From Gloeophyllum trabeum ATCC 11539 (taxonomy: Eukaryota; Basidiomycota; Agaricomycetes; Gloeophyllales; Gloeophyllaceae), in NCBI RefSeq assembly GCF_000344685.1, contig NW_006920419.1, positions 1,331,934 through 1,395,933 on the forward strand: DNA of 64,000 nucleotides, given 5' to 3'. The notes beneath the pieces were generated by a model that was not told the origin of the DNA, did no database searches, and was given only the letters and a program-made list of their open reading frames with translations. Every line of letters starts with the position of its first letter. Positions within the stretch are counted from its first letter, which is position 1. The position numbers and the translations under genes were made by a program. Shown one piece after another: positions 1 to 15,412 of this stretch.

Positions 1-480
1 GCCCCTACAGACCACCGGGAAGTTGGTGTGTCATGCAGTTGTTCTTGCGCCAATGCGGAGGATACGATGCAAAGGAAAGAGAGCAAAAACAAGGGCGTTG
101 ACATAGAGGATGTAGAGAGGGCCTGGAAAGTTGTTCGTAGCGGTCAGATATCCTGTCTCATCGTGAAGGTTTGTAGAGCGGCTCAAAATGGTGACTCTCA
201 GCCAGAGAGGTTCCAGTTGAGCAGCATTATTGCGCAGAGGGATGGATAACGAGGGTCCGGGGTAACTAACCCAACTTTCAGCCACAGTATGCCGTAGCTC
301 GGACACCGACATTGCCTAATGAGGCGGACCTCGAGCGCGAAGCACCATAATTACGTAATCATAGCTAGCTGGTAATCGAAGGCAGCTTGGAGGAGGAAGG
401 GCGGTGGACTATAGGTAGGGAGCACTGGTAATAAACTTGATATGGACATCATGTTGAGGTGGACACGGAAGGGCCGAATT
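1..480. repeat. Diverged duplicate of F-box 3' flank
   Basis: The first ~300 bases align by eye with about 2160-2420 (shared start gcccctncagaccac, then interrupted similarity). Both stretches lie just beyond the 3' end of a minus-strand F-box copy (502-1461 and 2315-3190). The repeat is therefore best read as conserved flanking DNA of a tandem F-box duplication. No convincing coding region was found in it on either strand. Confidence 0.5.
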
Positions 481-501
481 AGGGAGTGAAAATTTCCCGC
501 T

Positions 502-1461
502 TCAGCCTGTAAGATCCAACATGCTAAGGGCGCTCAGATCCAAGTGCCTCACATCCACCGCATCCACCCAGGAAGTCCCTCGGGCAATTGCTGCCAGCCA
601 GTCGTCGAATGCAGCATCATGATAGCTGATCCGCGCATCGGAGCGCAGGGGATGTGCTGAGCTGCCAGGATCTCTCGGGGAGTGGTTCCCTGCCGACGGA
701 ACCTGCACGTACATGAGAAAGGGTTTGTGTCGTCGTAATACAGCGTGAGTGAGTATTTTGAGCTTCATGGGATCCATGGTTGGGGCTGCGATGGGTAACT
801 CCAGTCTCGACCACAAGTCCCGCATAAATAGGATGTTGCCGTTCCTATAGACCAGGTAGTGATCGCAGATGGGCCGCACAACGTCAAAGGGGATGTCGCC
901 TGGGTACGCCCAAATGTCCAGCATAGCCATGGACTTCGTACCGTAAGCCACAAGTATGTCATGCGACATAGGGGGGCGATACTGCAGCACACGATATAAT
1001 GGGTCTGAACAAGCTGTCGCAAGGGCTAGACTAACGTGATCCCTTTCGTATGCTGAATACACGCGGATCTCCCGTAATTCAGGAAAAGAATCGGCGCGTC
1101 GTTCATATAGCGCCAAATGTTCAAGGTCCCTCATGGCCAGAAAGAGGATCTCAAGTGTTTTTCGGAGCGTCCTGAGTATACGACCGACGGCCTTCGTCTC
1201 CGCTATCCAGTCCGTTGACCCTATCGACGCTTCGTTATCTAGGAATAGATAACGTACGCAAGTATCCGGAGTGCTCTTTAGGATCTCTGCAAATGCGCGA
1301 CTCTGGGATGGGCTGACTAGTTTCAAAGACTGAAACCGAGAGAATTTGGAAGTCTCCCGGAAGTGCTTGCAGACGATCGACAGTGATCGACCAGTCCGTC
1401 CATCGTCTGTGCAGGCATGACCAAATATCGTCTGCCAGGTTTCAGTAGGGAGGCGGTCCAT
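502..1461 (-). CDS. F-box-like protein
   Basis: An uninterrupted reading frame of about 319 residues. It begins with the short F-box-like motif MDRLPTETWQTIFGHACTDD, followed by a GRSLSxVCKHFRE segment that recurs in five other places in this window. F-box proteins recruit substrates to SCF ubiquitin ligases through Skp1. The rest of the protein shows no clear repeats; the C-terminal part (LMYVQVPSAG region) is also kept in the decayed neighbour at 2315-3190. The start was set at the Met before DRLP because all relatives begin there; the frame stays open 12 codons further upstream. This is the only F-box copy in the window without an in-frame stop or frameshift. The F-box assignment rests on a short motif, and the substrate is unknown. 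Confidence 0.65.
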   Translation of the reverse strand: MDRLPTETWQTIFGHACTDDGRTGRSLSIVCKHFRETSKFSRFQSLKLVSPSQSRAFAEILKSTPDTCVRYLFLDNEASIGSTDWIAETKAVGRILRTLRKTLEILFLAMRDLEHLALYERRADSFPELREIRVYSAYERDHVSLALATACSDPLYRVLQYRPPMSHDILVAYGTKSMAMLDIWAYPGDIPFDVVRPICDHYLVYRNGNILFMRDLWSRLELPIAAPTMDPMKLKILTHAVLRRHKPFLMYVQVPSAGNHSPRDPGSSAHPLRSDARISYHDAAFDDWLAAIARGTSWVDAVDVRHLDLSALSMLDLTG

Positions 1462-1923
1462 AATCTGCAAATATGTGGCAGTAGCACAAGGCGGCAAGGC
1501 AGAGACAGAGAGTAGCTGACAGGAAGGTCGGAAAGGTTGCGAAACACAGATTCTGAATCTTTGAACTCACATGATACAGCGCACCTGGACGAGAGCCCCT
1601 TTGTCAAGGGCGAGAGCAAGGCTATCGGTGTGAGGCGATGGTATGATATATAGCAGGCGTGGAAAGCCACGAACTGCGGGAACAGCCACATTTCTATGGG
1701 AAATTGAGTACTTTCCTGGCTCATTACCCGGTACCTCAGCCGCACTTCACGCAACCAGCTAAGTCTATCCCGGGATGCCAGACCCGTCATTATTTCCTGA
1801 CTAGTGTACTAGACTTCAGACGGAAGAAACATCATTCAGCGAAACATCCCCCTTCCTCGCAGCACGGCCAGGCGAGGGACGGTAACAATCATAAATCAGA
1901 TCCCTTCCGGGCTGCGCAGCGCG

Positions 1924-2314
1924 ATGGCTGAACTCCAGGCGAGCAGGTGGGTCCTCATTCCGCAAGTCGCTCGGGATCCCGAGCCCGGAAAGGAATGCGG
2001 GTGTCGGGCAAGGAAGCCTCCTGAGTCAAAGGGTTGTACGACAGGGTTAGCTCAGGCAAATAAAGTAGTCTGTGCGCGCCATGACGACGGATGGAGCAAG
2101 GCCTATCATGATGGATTAAATCAATGTGAGCTTGTTATTGCGAAATGGGGAGGTGCTTATCGACTGCAGAACCGACGTAGGCCCCTGCAGACCACTGGGA
2201 AGCTGGCGGGTCATACAGTTGTCGTTACGCCCGTGGGCGGGATATGCCGCAAAGGGAAATTTAAGAAGTTCGCTGAGACGGACGAGGATGTAGGAAGCAA
2301 AGACGTTCACGTGG
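1924..2314. other. Intergenic, no gene supported
   Basis: This lies between two minus-strand F-box copies. A plus-strand frame is open here (1924-2373), but it shows no recognisable domain and overlaps the duplicated 3' flank, so it was not called. Confidence 0.4.
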
Positions 2315-3190
2315 TCATCGCACGCTGTTGGGAGGAAGGAGTGTCAAAATCGAAGTATAAATCCGAGGTGTAGCTAGTGAGAACGAAACGGAGGGTGCCA
2401 CATAATTATGTATTGAAAGGGCCGGTCCTGACGGTAAAGCACTCGACGGGACCTGTATGCGCATGAAGACACATTTGCATCGTTGCAATAGAACGTGGTT
2501 GAGTGTTTTGAAACTGGATCCGGACAGGGGATCCAGGCCCACGCCCAGAAGCGCACTGGAGAGTGACAACTCCAATCCCACCCGCAACTCTTCCAGAAAT
2601 AGCTTGCTACGATCTTTGCATGCCAGGTATGAATCCGCTAGGGGTATCGCCGGGGAGGAAGGGTGGAAGGCCACAACTTCAAGCAAATTCAGAGTCCTTG
2701 TCCCATGCGACACCAATATGTCACACGGGCCAGAGGGACGCATCCACAGTAGACGCATGAATGGTGAGGTACAGGCTCTGAGAGGCAATTCAGATCGTAT
2801 ACCGAATACACTCGGAGCTCACGTAGCGCAGGAAGGGGCATTCTCCAAGTATGCGGATCCAGGTCGTTACTTGCAACGAAGAGAATCAAGAGTCTGCTTA
2901 ATTCTCTTCAGTATGTCCTGTATGACCAATAGGTCTCTGACAGATGATTCGGTAGAAGAAGTAGGCGGCTCAACGCGTAGAAAAAGATAGCGTATGAAAG
3001 TACACGGATGATCCTTCAGGATCCCAGCAAACGCACGATGTTAGGCTGCCCTGACTAGCTCCAGAGACTGGTACTGAACGGATTTGGAAGTATCCTGGAA
3101 GTACTTGCAGGCCATTGACAGTGATCGACCAATTCGTCCATTGTCCGTCAACAATATCATCTGCCAGGTCTCAGCAGGGAGACGGTCCTT
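2315..3190 (-). pseudogene. Decayed F-box copy
   Basis: This is a paralogue of the gene at 502-1461. The 5' part reads KDRLPAETWQMI, then GRIGRSLSMACKYFQD and YQSLELV, so the F-box is recognisable. The initiator Met is replaced by Lys (AAG at 3188-3190), and the residues normally reading GHACTD are partly deleted. Frames break around 3040 and 2800. The 3' part (2315-2788) again matches the intact gene (DILVSHGTR, CVFMRIQVPSSA). The combination of lost start, deletion and frame changes supports a dead gene. Confidence 0.65.
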
Positions 3191-3572
3191 AGCTGATATG
3201 TACGCCACTATGTGGCAGAGGCACGAGTATGGGAATTGAGAGGGCCGAGATGGCGTTGGCACAGTTTCCGCGCTCGGATTCCACAGCTTGAATTTAAAGA
3301 AGATGGACGCAGAGCGAGAGGAAGGGAATTGAATCCAATGTAACGATGAGGGCCCTTTGTGGCTGTCGAAATTTGGAAGAGAGCGACGAAGGAGGGTGGC
3401 GAAGACTGACTGTGGGAACAAATACGTTACCCTGGGAATATTATGAAGTGTAGGCCTTGGTATAAGCCCTGAACGTTAACCTCAGCCGCATTGTCTCTTC
3501 ATGTAGACGTCCATCAGACGTCTGAACGCTCGCTAGAATTAAACAAACGGGGTGGTTGCCTAAGTGCATGAC

Positions 3573-5182
3573 ATGGATTGCAAAAACTGTGAGCTGAAAG
3601 CCAGGCATTTCTACTGCGCAGAGTGTCTACGCAAGCAGTAAGTGTTCTACTCCGTCATGGGATTATTCGCTGTTGACTTGCCAGCAGTTTATTAGACTTT
3701 AGGCGGAAGACACAGCACGCGGCTGCCGAGCGGGATGAACAGGTAGCCAAGGCATCCAGGGCTTTGCACTCCGTAGAAAGGGCGCGCAGGAGGAGAGCTG
3801 ATCTGGCCGAGCGCCAAGCCAGAGTACAGCAAGTCTCAGCAGCGCTAACGAAACTGAGGAAGGAAAATGACAAAGGTGTGTATGCGAATCACTTGGATAC
3901 CCTGCCACAACTCCTTTGCGGTATGACGTACCCCCGATGCGGCGTCTCTTCATGATCATCAGTATCACACCCGCATGGGACGGGCTGCAGGCTATCCCTC
4001 TCCGTTTTCGTCCATCCGATTTATCTTGTCATTCACACTAAAACGTATTGAAGCCCGCGAACGACTCAGGTCTCTCCGCGAAAGCCTAGCCACGCGACGG
4101 CGAAACATCTCCGCAGCGAAACTCCTGCCCGTGCCTGCGCTCGACCCCATCATTTCGCGCGAATCCCAGGAACTCTCTGCACTGTCGGATACACTGGCAC
4201 GGGCTCGCTCGGGCCTCGTGCAAGAGCTTGTGGAGGTGTTCCATGTGGTGGAGGTTGGGGGGAGGCCGCCTATAGGTGGGAAGGCGGGCACCAAAGGCGA
4301 GTGGACCATCGGTGACTTGGTGCTCCCCGTGCCTGGTGATATACGGCGTAGGTCTAATACTGTCTGAAGTGCAGAGTTTTGTCCTGACGCGACAGTGCAG
4401 GTTACCCTCCAGACCATATCAATGCGGTCATCACACATACCATCCATTTCTTGGGGCTGCTGACTTTCTACCTCGGCATCAAACTTCCGTTCGAGGTGAC
4501 GTGGAGCGGTAAGAAGCTCGGTGTTGGTCAGCCTTGGATTGGGGCTACCAGGGGCACCGATCACGGCGGATGGGCCAGGTAAATTCAATTCAAGCGTGAA
4601 TGATCATTTACTGACCATCATTGTAGATGGTATTCGAAACAGCCGTTACATCTGTCTTCTGCGCCTGCGAGCACGATGGGTCCCACGACTTCCGCGCCGC
4701 CGATATCCGCCTCGATGTCCGAGTCATATGTCGATGCTGCGGCGTCATCCCAGTCTTCATTCACGACAGCGTTTGCAATGCTGCTGTACAACGTGTGCTA
4801 CCTCGCGTACACGCAGTCCGTAGACGTGCCGCTTTCACAGGCCGGCGACGTCCTGAGCAACTTGTGGGCCGTTTGCTGCAGCTCAGATCTGGGCCGGTAA
4901 GCACCGGTTTAGCAATGTATCGTTGTCAGTCATTCACTGAATTTTAGCCGATCGCATGAGACTCACCCTTTGCTCCCCCCGCCTACGCCGCCCAGTTTCG
5001 GTCTTGACTTTGCGCAACTTTTGCAAGCGACGGCTGCCAGGCCTGTTCCTCGACAACGAGCGAAGGTGCATCGCTCATCTACTGATACTCCTCGCCTCGT
5101 CCATAAACCGCAAGCTATAGCAGAGGAAGAAGACGGTTGGGATCTTATCGAGGATGTTGAAGAGGGCAGTTTTGGTGGCTAG
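3573..5182 (+). CDS. ATG14: Atg14-like autophagy subunit
   Basis: This encodes a protein of the Vps38/Atg14/UVRAG type. Atg14 targets the Vps34 PI3-kinase complex I to the autophagosome formation site. The first exon carries two cysteine pairs, CKNC at residues 3-6 and CAEC at about 15-18, as in the conserved N-terminal cysteine repeats of Atg14. Next come a basic, charged coiled-coil-like stretch (RARRRRADLAERQARVQQV) and a globular part with HTIHFLGLLTFYLGIKLPFE and AFAMLLYNVCYLAYTQSVDV. The tail is acidic and ends in EDGWDLIEDVEEGSFGG. Introns: 3638-3684, about 3874-4052, one ending before GTTACCCTCC (~4399), one ending before ATGGTATTCG (~4626), and about 4898-4948. All join in frame. The start is the only ATG that keeps the first Cys pair. 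UVRAG/Vps38 is the alternative; the Cys pairs favour Atg14. Confidence 0.8.
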
Positions 5183-5534
5183 AGGACGCCTTTCTGGAGC
5201 CATTCTCGGTGTCTGCTGCTATCGTTTCTTGCATGTTTTCTGTAGCATAGCTAGATGTATCTCTGTCTCAGTAGTGTATTATTGAAATAACCCTCTGCTC
5301 TCTGCAATAACGATAGACGTGTTACAGTCCGCGACTCTTGCCACACCTCCGGACCGGGACTCGGATAGACGCCGGGTACCCCTTGCCGCCTCCAACTTGA
5401 ACCTCCCATATGCATGTTGTCATCGAGCAGTCATTCGAATCCGAATGCTATTCTTGCTTTGCACCGGTCCGCGATGTGTTCCCAGCTTGACAGCTGGCTG
5501 AGCCGAATCACGTTCTTTACCATCGACACCCACC
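5183..5534. other. Intergenic spacer
   Basis: This is the 3' flank of the Atg14-like gene and the promoter side of the TIM-barrel gene. An AT-rich stretch lies near 5270-5295. No gene or clear motif was seen. Confidence 0.4.
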
Positions 5535-6759
5535 ATGACTTCCATGTACGACGCACCGCCCGCCGATGGCAGGGAGGCTCTGGCTAGACTACAAGCAGTG
5601 GTGAAGTCAGGCCGGCCTATCATCGGAGGGGGCGCCGGTACTGGCATTTCCGCCAAGTTCATCGAGAAAGGCGGAGGGGATTTACTTATCATATACAACT
5701 CTGGGCGGTATCGGATGGCCGGGAGGGGGTCGCTCGCCGGGTTGATGCCCTATGTACGTGCCACAGTTTCAGTGACCGGGCGAGAGAATGACCTCCGGCG
5801 CGATTCAGGGCGATGCCAATGCCACGGTGGTGGACATGGTGCGCTGCCGCAGTGATTATTTTGTGTGGCTGGGATTGACTGCTCGTCTGCTGTCAGGCGA
5901 GCGAAGTGTTGCCCGTCGTACGTCACACGCCTGTCCTTGCCGGCGTCTGCGCTTCCGACCCGTTCAGGAGTATGCCGCGCTTTCTGCGGCAACTCAAGGA
6001 GATTGGGTTCGCTGGGGTACAGGTCAGGCAGGGCATACATTTGTCTACTCGACTTTGAATCTGATAGCTGCCAACCTTACATAGAATTTTCCGACGTGAG
6101 TTACTCACGGCTTTTCCCTGACTGTGAGATCTGTTCAGATCCTCATCCGCCATCTAGTGTTGGTTTGATTGATGGCACATTCCGCCAAAACTTGGAAGAG
6201 ACAGATATGGGGTACGAAAAGGAGGTGGAGATGGTCAGAGAAGCCCGCAAAATCGGGCTCCTGACCACGCCCTACGTCTTCAACCCGGACGAGGCCACCC
6301 GCATGGCCCGCGCAGGTGCAGACGTTATCGTAGGTATGTCATGCGATCAGATCCGCAGGCACGCAGCTGAATGGATCGCATCGCACCAGCCCACCTCGGT
6401 TTGACGACGAAAGGCTGTGAGTACCGCTCTGATAGGACATCGCAGTATTCTCTCTCAGCGCACTCTCACGATCAACTCACGATGGTTTGCTGCACCCAGC
6501 CATTGGCGCGCAGACGTCCAAGACTTTGGACGACTGCGTGAAGATGACCCAGGATATGGCGGACGCAGCTCGGGCCGTAAATCCTGACATTATTGTCCTC
6601 GTCCATGGGGGCCCTGTGGCAGAGCCTGATGATGTGCAATATGTGCTGGAAAGGACAAAGGGCGTTCAAGGATTCTTCGGGGCGAGCAGCTTGGAGAGGC
6701 TGCCGGTAGAGATCGCGATCACGGAGGGTACTAGGAAATTCAAAAACCTCAAAATCTAG
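5535..6759 (+). CDS. PEP-hydrolase-like TIM-barrel protein
   Basis: The spliced product is about 290 residues and matches the TIM-barrel family annotated as phosphoenolpyruvate hydrolase-like. In plants this domain is the C-terminal half of Tm-1-type proteins. Visible family features are [18 protein letters not shown] near the N-terminus, [69 protein letters not shown], and the C-terminal [14 protein letters not shown] followed by [12 protein letters not shown]. Six introns can be placed, for example 5754-5808 and one of 58 bases after VVDM. Each junction restores the family sequence, so the gene looks intact. The start ATG is preceded by caccc and begins MTSMYDAPP. The reaction in fungi is not established here. 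Its usual partner domain (UPF0261) is encoded separately at 23619-25166 and 40327-41880. Confidence 0.8.
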
Positions 6760-7896
6760 GAAATACAAGGTTTAGTGTCATTGTGTCACATCTTCCTGGG
6801 CGGCGCGCTAAACCATTTCCCAAGTATTCATATTGTTGTATTATGAGATTTCAAAGCTTGCACCGGTCATCAAACGATAGATCGATGAAGTCATGATTCC
6901 GTCGGTCAACTGGTATGTAGGCGGGCTTGAACAGCTTATGATCTTCGCGACGGCCTTGCGAAGCCCGACGCGACCGCGGACTGCACCGCCGCGATCAAGT
7001 TAGTTTCACTCCCGGATAGGCAATTGAGCAGTTTCGCAGGCGGTAGCACTTGCCTCCGGAGGTAGGTCTCTTGCAAATTCCTCTGTAACGCCACGTCAGC
7101 CGTAAGCCATGACTGCGAGTCTTCAATTGCTGCAGCTCTCCGGCGCAAAGTCAAGGTGAGTTGTATTGCAGCCTCTGCGAGTCAGTCGCAAAGCTGCTAG
7201 TCATAGGGAGTTTGTTCCAAGCCACGATGACTCCTTCGTAGCTGCTGCCCGCTGACACCTCTCGAGCGTAGCATCAATTAGACAATTTCACTCTCGTTTT
7301 GCACAGCTAGTGGATATATTTCTGGAACATGCAAGAGCGGTGGATCACAGTACTTGCCCTCACGGTAGGCGTATCTACCCTTGCTTCATCAGACTAGGTC
7401 ATGCTGACTTTGAAACCAATCACGACTTGTTTTGATAGCTGCAGAGCTTTCCGAACGCATGATCCGGTATGGTTCTGACTCGGACTTGCGTCTCCCGCCT
7501 GCGTGCCTGAGCAAGGGCGCTTGCGGAAGGCGCTGCGTCCCTTCCACGTGGAGGTGCTTGGGCGCTTCCGGAGGGTATGGGGGTGTCCAGAAATACGATG
7601 TGTTCCAGATATTTCTCATTGCACATCTGCCTGCTGACATCAGCAGTACTATTGCTTGTGCGCATGCTGATGCATCCACGGCGAGTCACGGTCATTCAGA
7701 TCCGCGGCGAGTCAAGGTCATTCAGGTAGGGCCGTCAGCTTCATGCTCGACCCGATCATCCGACTGTGAATGACGAGGGGTTTCTTGGTGAACGAGCTCG
7801 ACCCTGCTACGGCAGGGGATCCCCTCTGGTCTCGGTTTTGATGTTTTAGGTGCGTCATCTAGAACAGCCGCAGCCGCATACTTAAGGCGCTGCGGT
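6760..7896. other. Intergenic, no gene supported
   Basis: About 1.1 kb without a convincing gene. Short frames exist on both strands (for example 6936-7154 minus, 7389-7700 minus), but none has a recognisable domain or a coherent set of splice sites. A small unrecognised gene cannot be excluded. Confidence 0.35.
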
Positions 7897-9904
7897 ATGT
7901 CATGTACGATCCTCAAAGTCCTCATGGCTCTATCTCACATAACTTATGGATTGACTAGTCTTGTCCTCCTCTTCGCTGTCTATCTGAAATACAGCCGCAG
8001 GTCGACACCTGTTCCACCTGGACCGCGCAGCTGGCGTATTGGCGGCGTCACGCACCTAATCCCCAAGAAGCATCCGTGGCTATCGTACGCAAGATGGAGC
8101 GAGAGGTTTGGTGCGGCCTATTGCATCCGTTTTTCGAGGCCTATATACTGACGAGTACTGCAGGTCCAATCATCTCGTTTCGCGTATACAACCAGACCGT
8201 CGTCGTGTTGAACGATACTAAGGCAGTTCACGAGCTGCTGGACAAGCGGCAGGCGTTCTACTCCGATCGTCCGCGCTCGTGGATGCTCCACGACCTGTGT
8301 GGCCGAGCGAATACTGTTTTCAATATTTCTGCCACCAATGATAGGCATAGGAAATACAGAACGCTCCTCCGGGGCGGTCTTAGTCCCCAGGCGACACTGT
8401 CCTACGCCCCACTGCTGGAGTGCGAACTGGCAGATCTTGTGACGCGCCTCAATGATTCGCCTGCGTTATATCGAGAACACATTAGAAGGTGATCGCTGAT
8501 GGCAATGCACATTATCTGCAATCTGAATGCATGTTTCCCAGGAACGCCGCAGCTATTATTATGAGAGTAGCTTATGGCTATACTGTTGCTAAGGACAACG
8601 ATCTATTTGTGCGCACTGCGGAGGAGGCATCGCAGATCAGCGGCCTTGCAATGGCTCCAGGGCGTTGGTTGGTGAATTACTTTCCTCTCCGTGAGTGGCC
8701 GCATGTCAAACTAGGAAGTACTGACTAACGTTACATATCCAGTGCGTTTCGTGCCAGGTTGGTTTCCAGGTGCTGGATTCCAGAGACAAGCCGCAATATG
8801 GAGGAAAGAGCTCGACAAACTGTCGGGCGTGCCTCATCAGTGGGTTCGCGATCAAATGGTAAGCACCGTCTCGAGTTGCTGGCGTTCGTAAGTCACACCT
8901 TGATATTAGGCAGCTGGCATCGATAACGATTGCTTCACCACACGACTCCTGAAGCCCAGCAGCGGGAAGGTTGCCAGCGTAGATGAGGAGGATATTATCA
9001 AATGGGCTGCGGGGGGTCTCTACGCAGGCGCCGCTGACACGGTGAGTATACGTCGTCGCATATACGGAGATACGAATCCTCACCTATCTGTGCGATCGAA
9101 TAGACATTCTCAGCACTGGTCTCATTCATCCTACTTATGGCTGTCCATCCGGACGTACAGGATCGTGCTCGGGCGGAGATTCTCGAACTTACAGGGGCGG
9201 ACCGTCTGCCGTTTGTCAGCGATATTCCGCAGTTTCACTATCTGTCCGCCGTGTTGAAGGAGGTGCTGCGATTCGCCCCCGTTGCGCCCTTGGGTAAGAC
9301 TTCTCTCGTACGCGATATTATCCATGGTCTCACCTGTATCCCATTTCAGCTCTACCTCACCAGGTAACTCAGGAAGATGAGTATGGTGGTTACCGTATTC
9401 CGAAGAATGCGACGGTCATGGCTAATGTCTGGTATGTTCCTCCAATCATGTTTCCCGAGCGGGGCACTCACTGAGTTGTTCTAGGTCCATCATGCATGAC
9501 GAGACGCTCTACCCTGATCCGTATACCTTTGATCCCAGTCGATTTATCCCAGTCAAATCTGGGGATAGTTTACAGCCGGATCCTCGAGGATACTCGTTTG
9601 GTTTCGGGAGACGCACTTGCCCAGGTACGTGCCAATTCTATGAGGCGCTTGACGGTCATCGACACCTATGATTTCTCTCAGGTTCACATTTTGCTGAGAC
9701 GTCCATGTTGCTGATCATGGCTGGGATCCTGCTCAAGTTCGATATTTCCTCATCTCGCCCACGGCCCGCCATCCATCCACTCGAATTTACGAGTGGTATT
9801 ACGAGGTGCGTAGATCACTCTAGGCATGCTGAACGCGTCTCTGACCGATGGCCATCCATAGCCACATCAAACCGTTCGATATAAATATTGTTTCACGCAA
9901 GTAA
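7897..9904 (+). CDS. Cytochrome P450 monooxygenase
   Basis: This is a full-length microsomal P450 with about eight short introns that join in frame. Residues 1-30 form a hydrophobic membrane anchor (YGLTSLVLLFAVYLKY), followed by the proline hinge VPPGPRSW. The oxygen-binding I-helix motif is AGAADTT (near 9029-9047 and the next exon). The K-helix ExxR appears as KEVLRF near 9256-9273. The heme-binding loop FGFGRRTCPG with its cysteine ligand lies near 9599-9628. Such enzymes hydroxylate hydrophobic substrates with electrons from cytochrome P450 reductase at the ER. The layout resembles the fungal O-methylsterigmatocystin oxidoreductase-like group, but substrate cannot be read from sequence. 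An alternative in-frame Met lies nine codons downstream (7924). No other secondary-metabolism gene lies nearby. Confidence 0.85.
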
Positions 9905-10164
9905 TCACGGACATACACACAAAAGCGGACTAGTTTCATGCTAGCGTTTTGTATCATGGACATCACCTGTAGCCTACAATCCCGACCGGTGTATATCTGT
10001 GTTGTATACTAATGATATTACTACCATCTTCCTAGTTATAGACATGCACAGAATATATAATGTTGTAATACGGCCGTGGCGTCCCATAAGGTCCAGAACT
10101 GAAACAATAGTAGTGCCTCTCCGCACAATGCCTGCAACACATACATTCTTCTCTTCCTCACACG

Positions 10165-11997
10165 ATGACGACCTACCGCCCGACGCCCACCGACTCCCTA
10201 TGGACCGAAACGTCGACTTCACAAGCTGAAACGGAGGAAATATTGGCGAAGCACATCCCCTCTGCCGATAACCCTGCCCAGCCACTTCACCGGAACGCCC
10301 ACCTGCAATGGCTCGTGCGGAACCTGATCCAGGGATTCCCGACGCGGTATACGAGCCAGGATGCGAGTCAGCCGTGGCTGATGTTCTGGACGCTGCAGAG
10401 CCTGAGTACATTGCAGGCCGGACTGGATGCGGGGAATAAGCAGAAGTGAGTGCATGTTCCGCATCCGGGTTTGAATGTGCTGAAGTCGCTGTGCTGGTGG
10501 TCTCCAGGGCGATAAACACGATTATGTCGTGGCAACATCCGGAGGGGGGATTTGGAGGGGGCCCGGGGCAGGCGCCGCATCTGCTTGCGACGTACGCGTC
10601 CGTGTGCGCCCTGGCGAATGTGGGGAGGCCAGGGCCTGGTGGGGGTTGGGACCAAATTGACCGGTGAGTCTTGCAGGTCTTTCTTGAACGCTTTAGCTGC
10701 TGATGTTTGCACCTGAAGTGAGAAGATGTACAAGTTCTTCATGTCGGTCAAGCAACCGGACGGGTCGTTCACGGTGATGCATCACGGGGAGGTGGACGTG
10801 CGGTAAACAACGCCGAGTTTGCAGTGGGTCTACAAATGCTCATTACTTCTTGGCTGGACCACAGAGGAATCTATTGCATGCTCGTCGTCGCGACCTTGCT
10901 CGACCTCCTCACGCCCGAGCTTGTCGAGGGCACCGCCGCCTTCCTTGCCTCCTGTCAGACCTATGAGGGCGGCTTCTCTTCCGCCTCACAACCGTACTTC
11001 TCCTCGTCCTCCCTTCTTCCCTCTCCTCGCCCCCCGCTCGGAGAGGCGCATGGCGGGTACACGTTCTGCGCGCTCGCGTCGTGGGTGATGGTGCGTTCCT
11101 TCGCCCCGCCGCCAGAAGGGGTTAGCATCGACGTGCGGAGGCTCCTGAGGTGGTTAGTCATGATGCAGGGGAGCGAGCAAGAGCTTGGGGGTTTCAGGGG
11201 GAGGACGAACAAGCTCGTGGATGGGTGCTATTCGTGGTGGGTCGGCGGAGCGTTTGCGTTGCTGGAGATGCTCGGCGTACCGGGGCACCATGCACAGGAG
11301 GATGATGTATCAGAAGGTCAAGAGGGAGCACATGACGAATGGGACGACGTGGATGGTGAGCGTGTTCCTTGGCTCCGTGCTAATGAAGTGTGACGGGGGT
11401 CTAGATGCGTTGTTTAATCGGAAGGCTTTGCAGGAGTATATCCTGTATGCGGGACAGCACCCGACTGGCGGGTTGCGAGATAAACCACCCAAGTGGGTGA
11501 CTATGATTTTTATCTATCCCGTCGATTGCGATGATTGATGTGAGTCTGGCAGGGTATCGGATGCGTATCATACGCTGTCATGTCTCTCGGGATTGGCGTC
11601 TGCGCAGCACCACGTTACGCCATCATCCACCCGACGAGAGGAGATCACACTTCTATGGGAGACCGACACAGGTGCGTTGTGCTTGTCACCTCTGAAGTTA
11701 CAGACCTTGCCTATTGCTGCGATGACAGATTCACCTTTCGACGAGCAGCGGAAGAGCGCCTTCGCCGACGCGCTCGCGTGGGTGGAGGAAGAGGGCGCAT
11801 CCAAGTTTGTCGGCGGCTCGGGCAATCGTGTGGTGCGTTTGCGCATTTACTGGTATCTTTACGGTTGTGTGGTTAACTGATTGTTGTAGAACGCAACACA
11901 CCCCATATTTAATCTGACTATGACCCATACCGATGCGATGATGGGCCATTTCTACCGCCAAACTGTGCCTCCTAGGATGGTTAGGAGGCGTCCCTGA
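10165..11997 (+). CDS. RAM1: Protein farnesyltransferase beta subunit
   Basis: This is the catalytic beta subunit that, with the alpha subunit, attaches farnesyl to CaaX cysteines of Ras-like proteins and mating pheromones. Repeated Gly-rich helical-barrel segments are visible: HPEGGFGGGPGQAPHLLATY, QPDGSF, TYEGGFSS, GEAHGGYTFCALASW, LGGFRGRTNKLVDGCYSWW and HPTGGLRDKPPK. The zinc ligands are conserved as D and C in DGCYSWW and H in HPIFNLT near the end. The DVR-GIYC segment across an intron matches the DVRSAYC region of other FTases. At least seven introns join in frame. The insert SSASQPYFSSSSLLPSPRPP between barrel repeats is a low-complexity expansion. Geranylgeranyltransferase beta is less likely because the order and C-terminal tail follow FTase. 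Confidence 0.85.
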
Positions 11998-15055
<3,058 letters not shown>

Positions 15056-15412
15056 GACTGACGTTCAAAAGATGTATCCATATGACGGATCCCCTTGTGG
15101 GATGGTCTGTCGATTGTGTATCTAAGCTGTGATTGCGAGACTATGTGAGACAGCACAGAACTGTGGTTAGGTGCTTTGGATTCTGCCGTCCGTACCAGAT
15201 ATACCTACTTCACATCCTTGACCGCCCCCACGCCTTCTTTATGACCTCTGGCACTACAGGGGAGTGAAGGGAAGTGCCTAGCAGCTGCAATTACTTGATC
15301 GCGCTACGAGGAGCGACGGTATAGCACGACTATGACTATTATGACAGGGTGAAAGAATAGGTATGTGAGTCAGCGCAGAAAGATCCCATATATATCTCGA
15401 GCTGTAGCTTTA
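15056..15412. other. Intergenic spacer
   Basis: About 350 bases between convergent genes. Nothing recognisable was seen apart from short AT-rich stretches. Confidence 0.4.

Noticed and set aside
1924..2373. 149-codon plus-strand frame between F-box copies
   Set aside because: No domain, unusual composition, and it overlaps the duplicated 3' flank of minus-strand genes.
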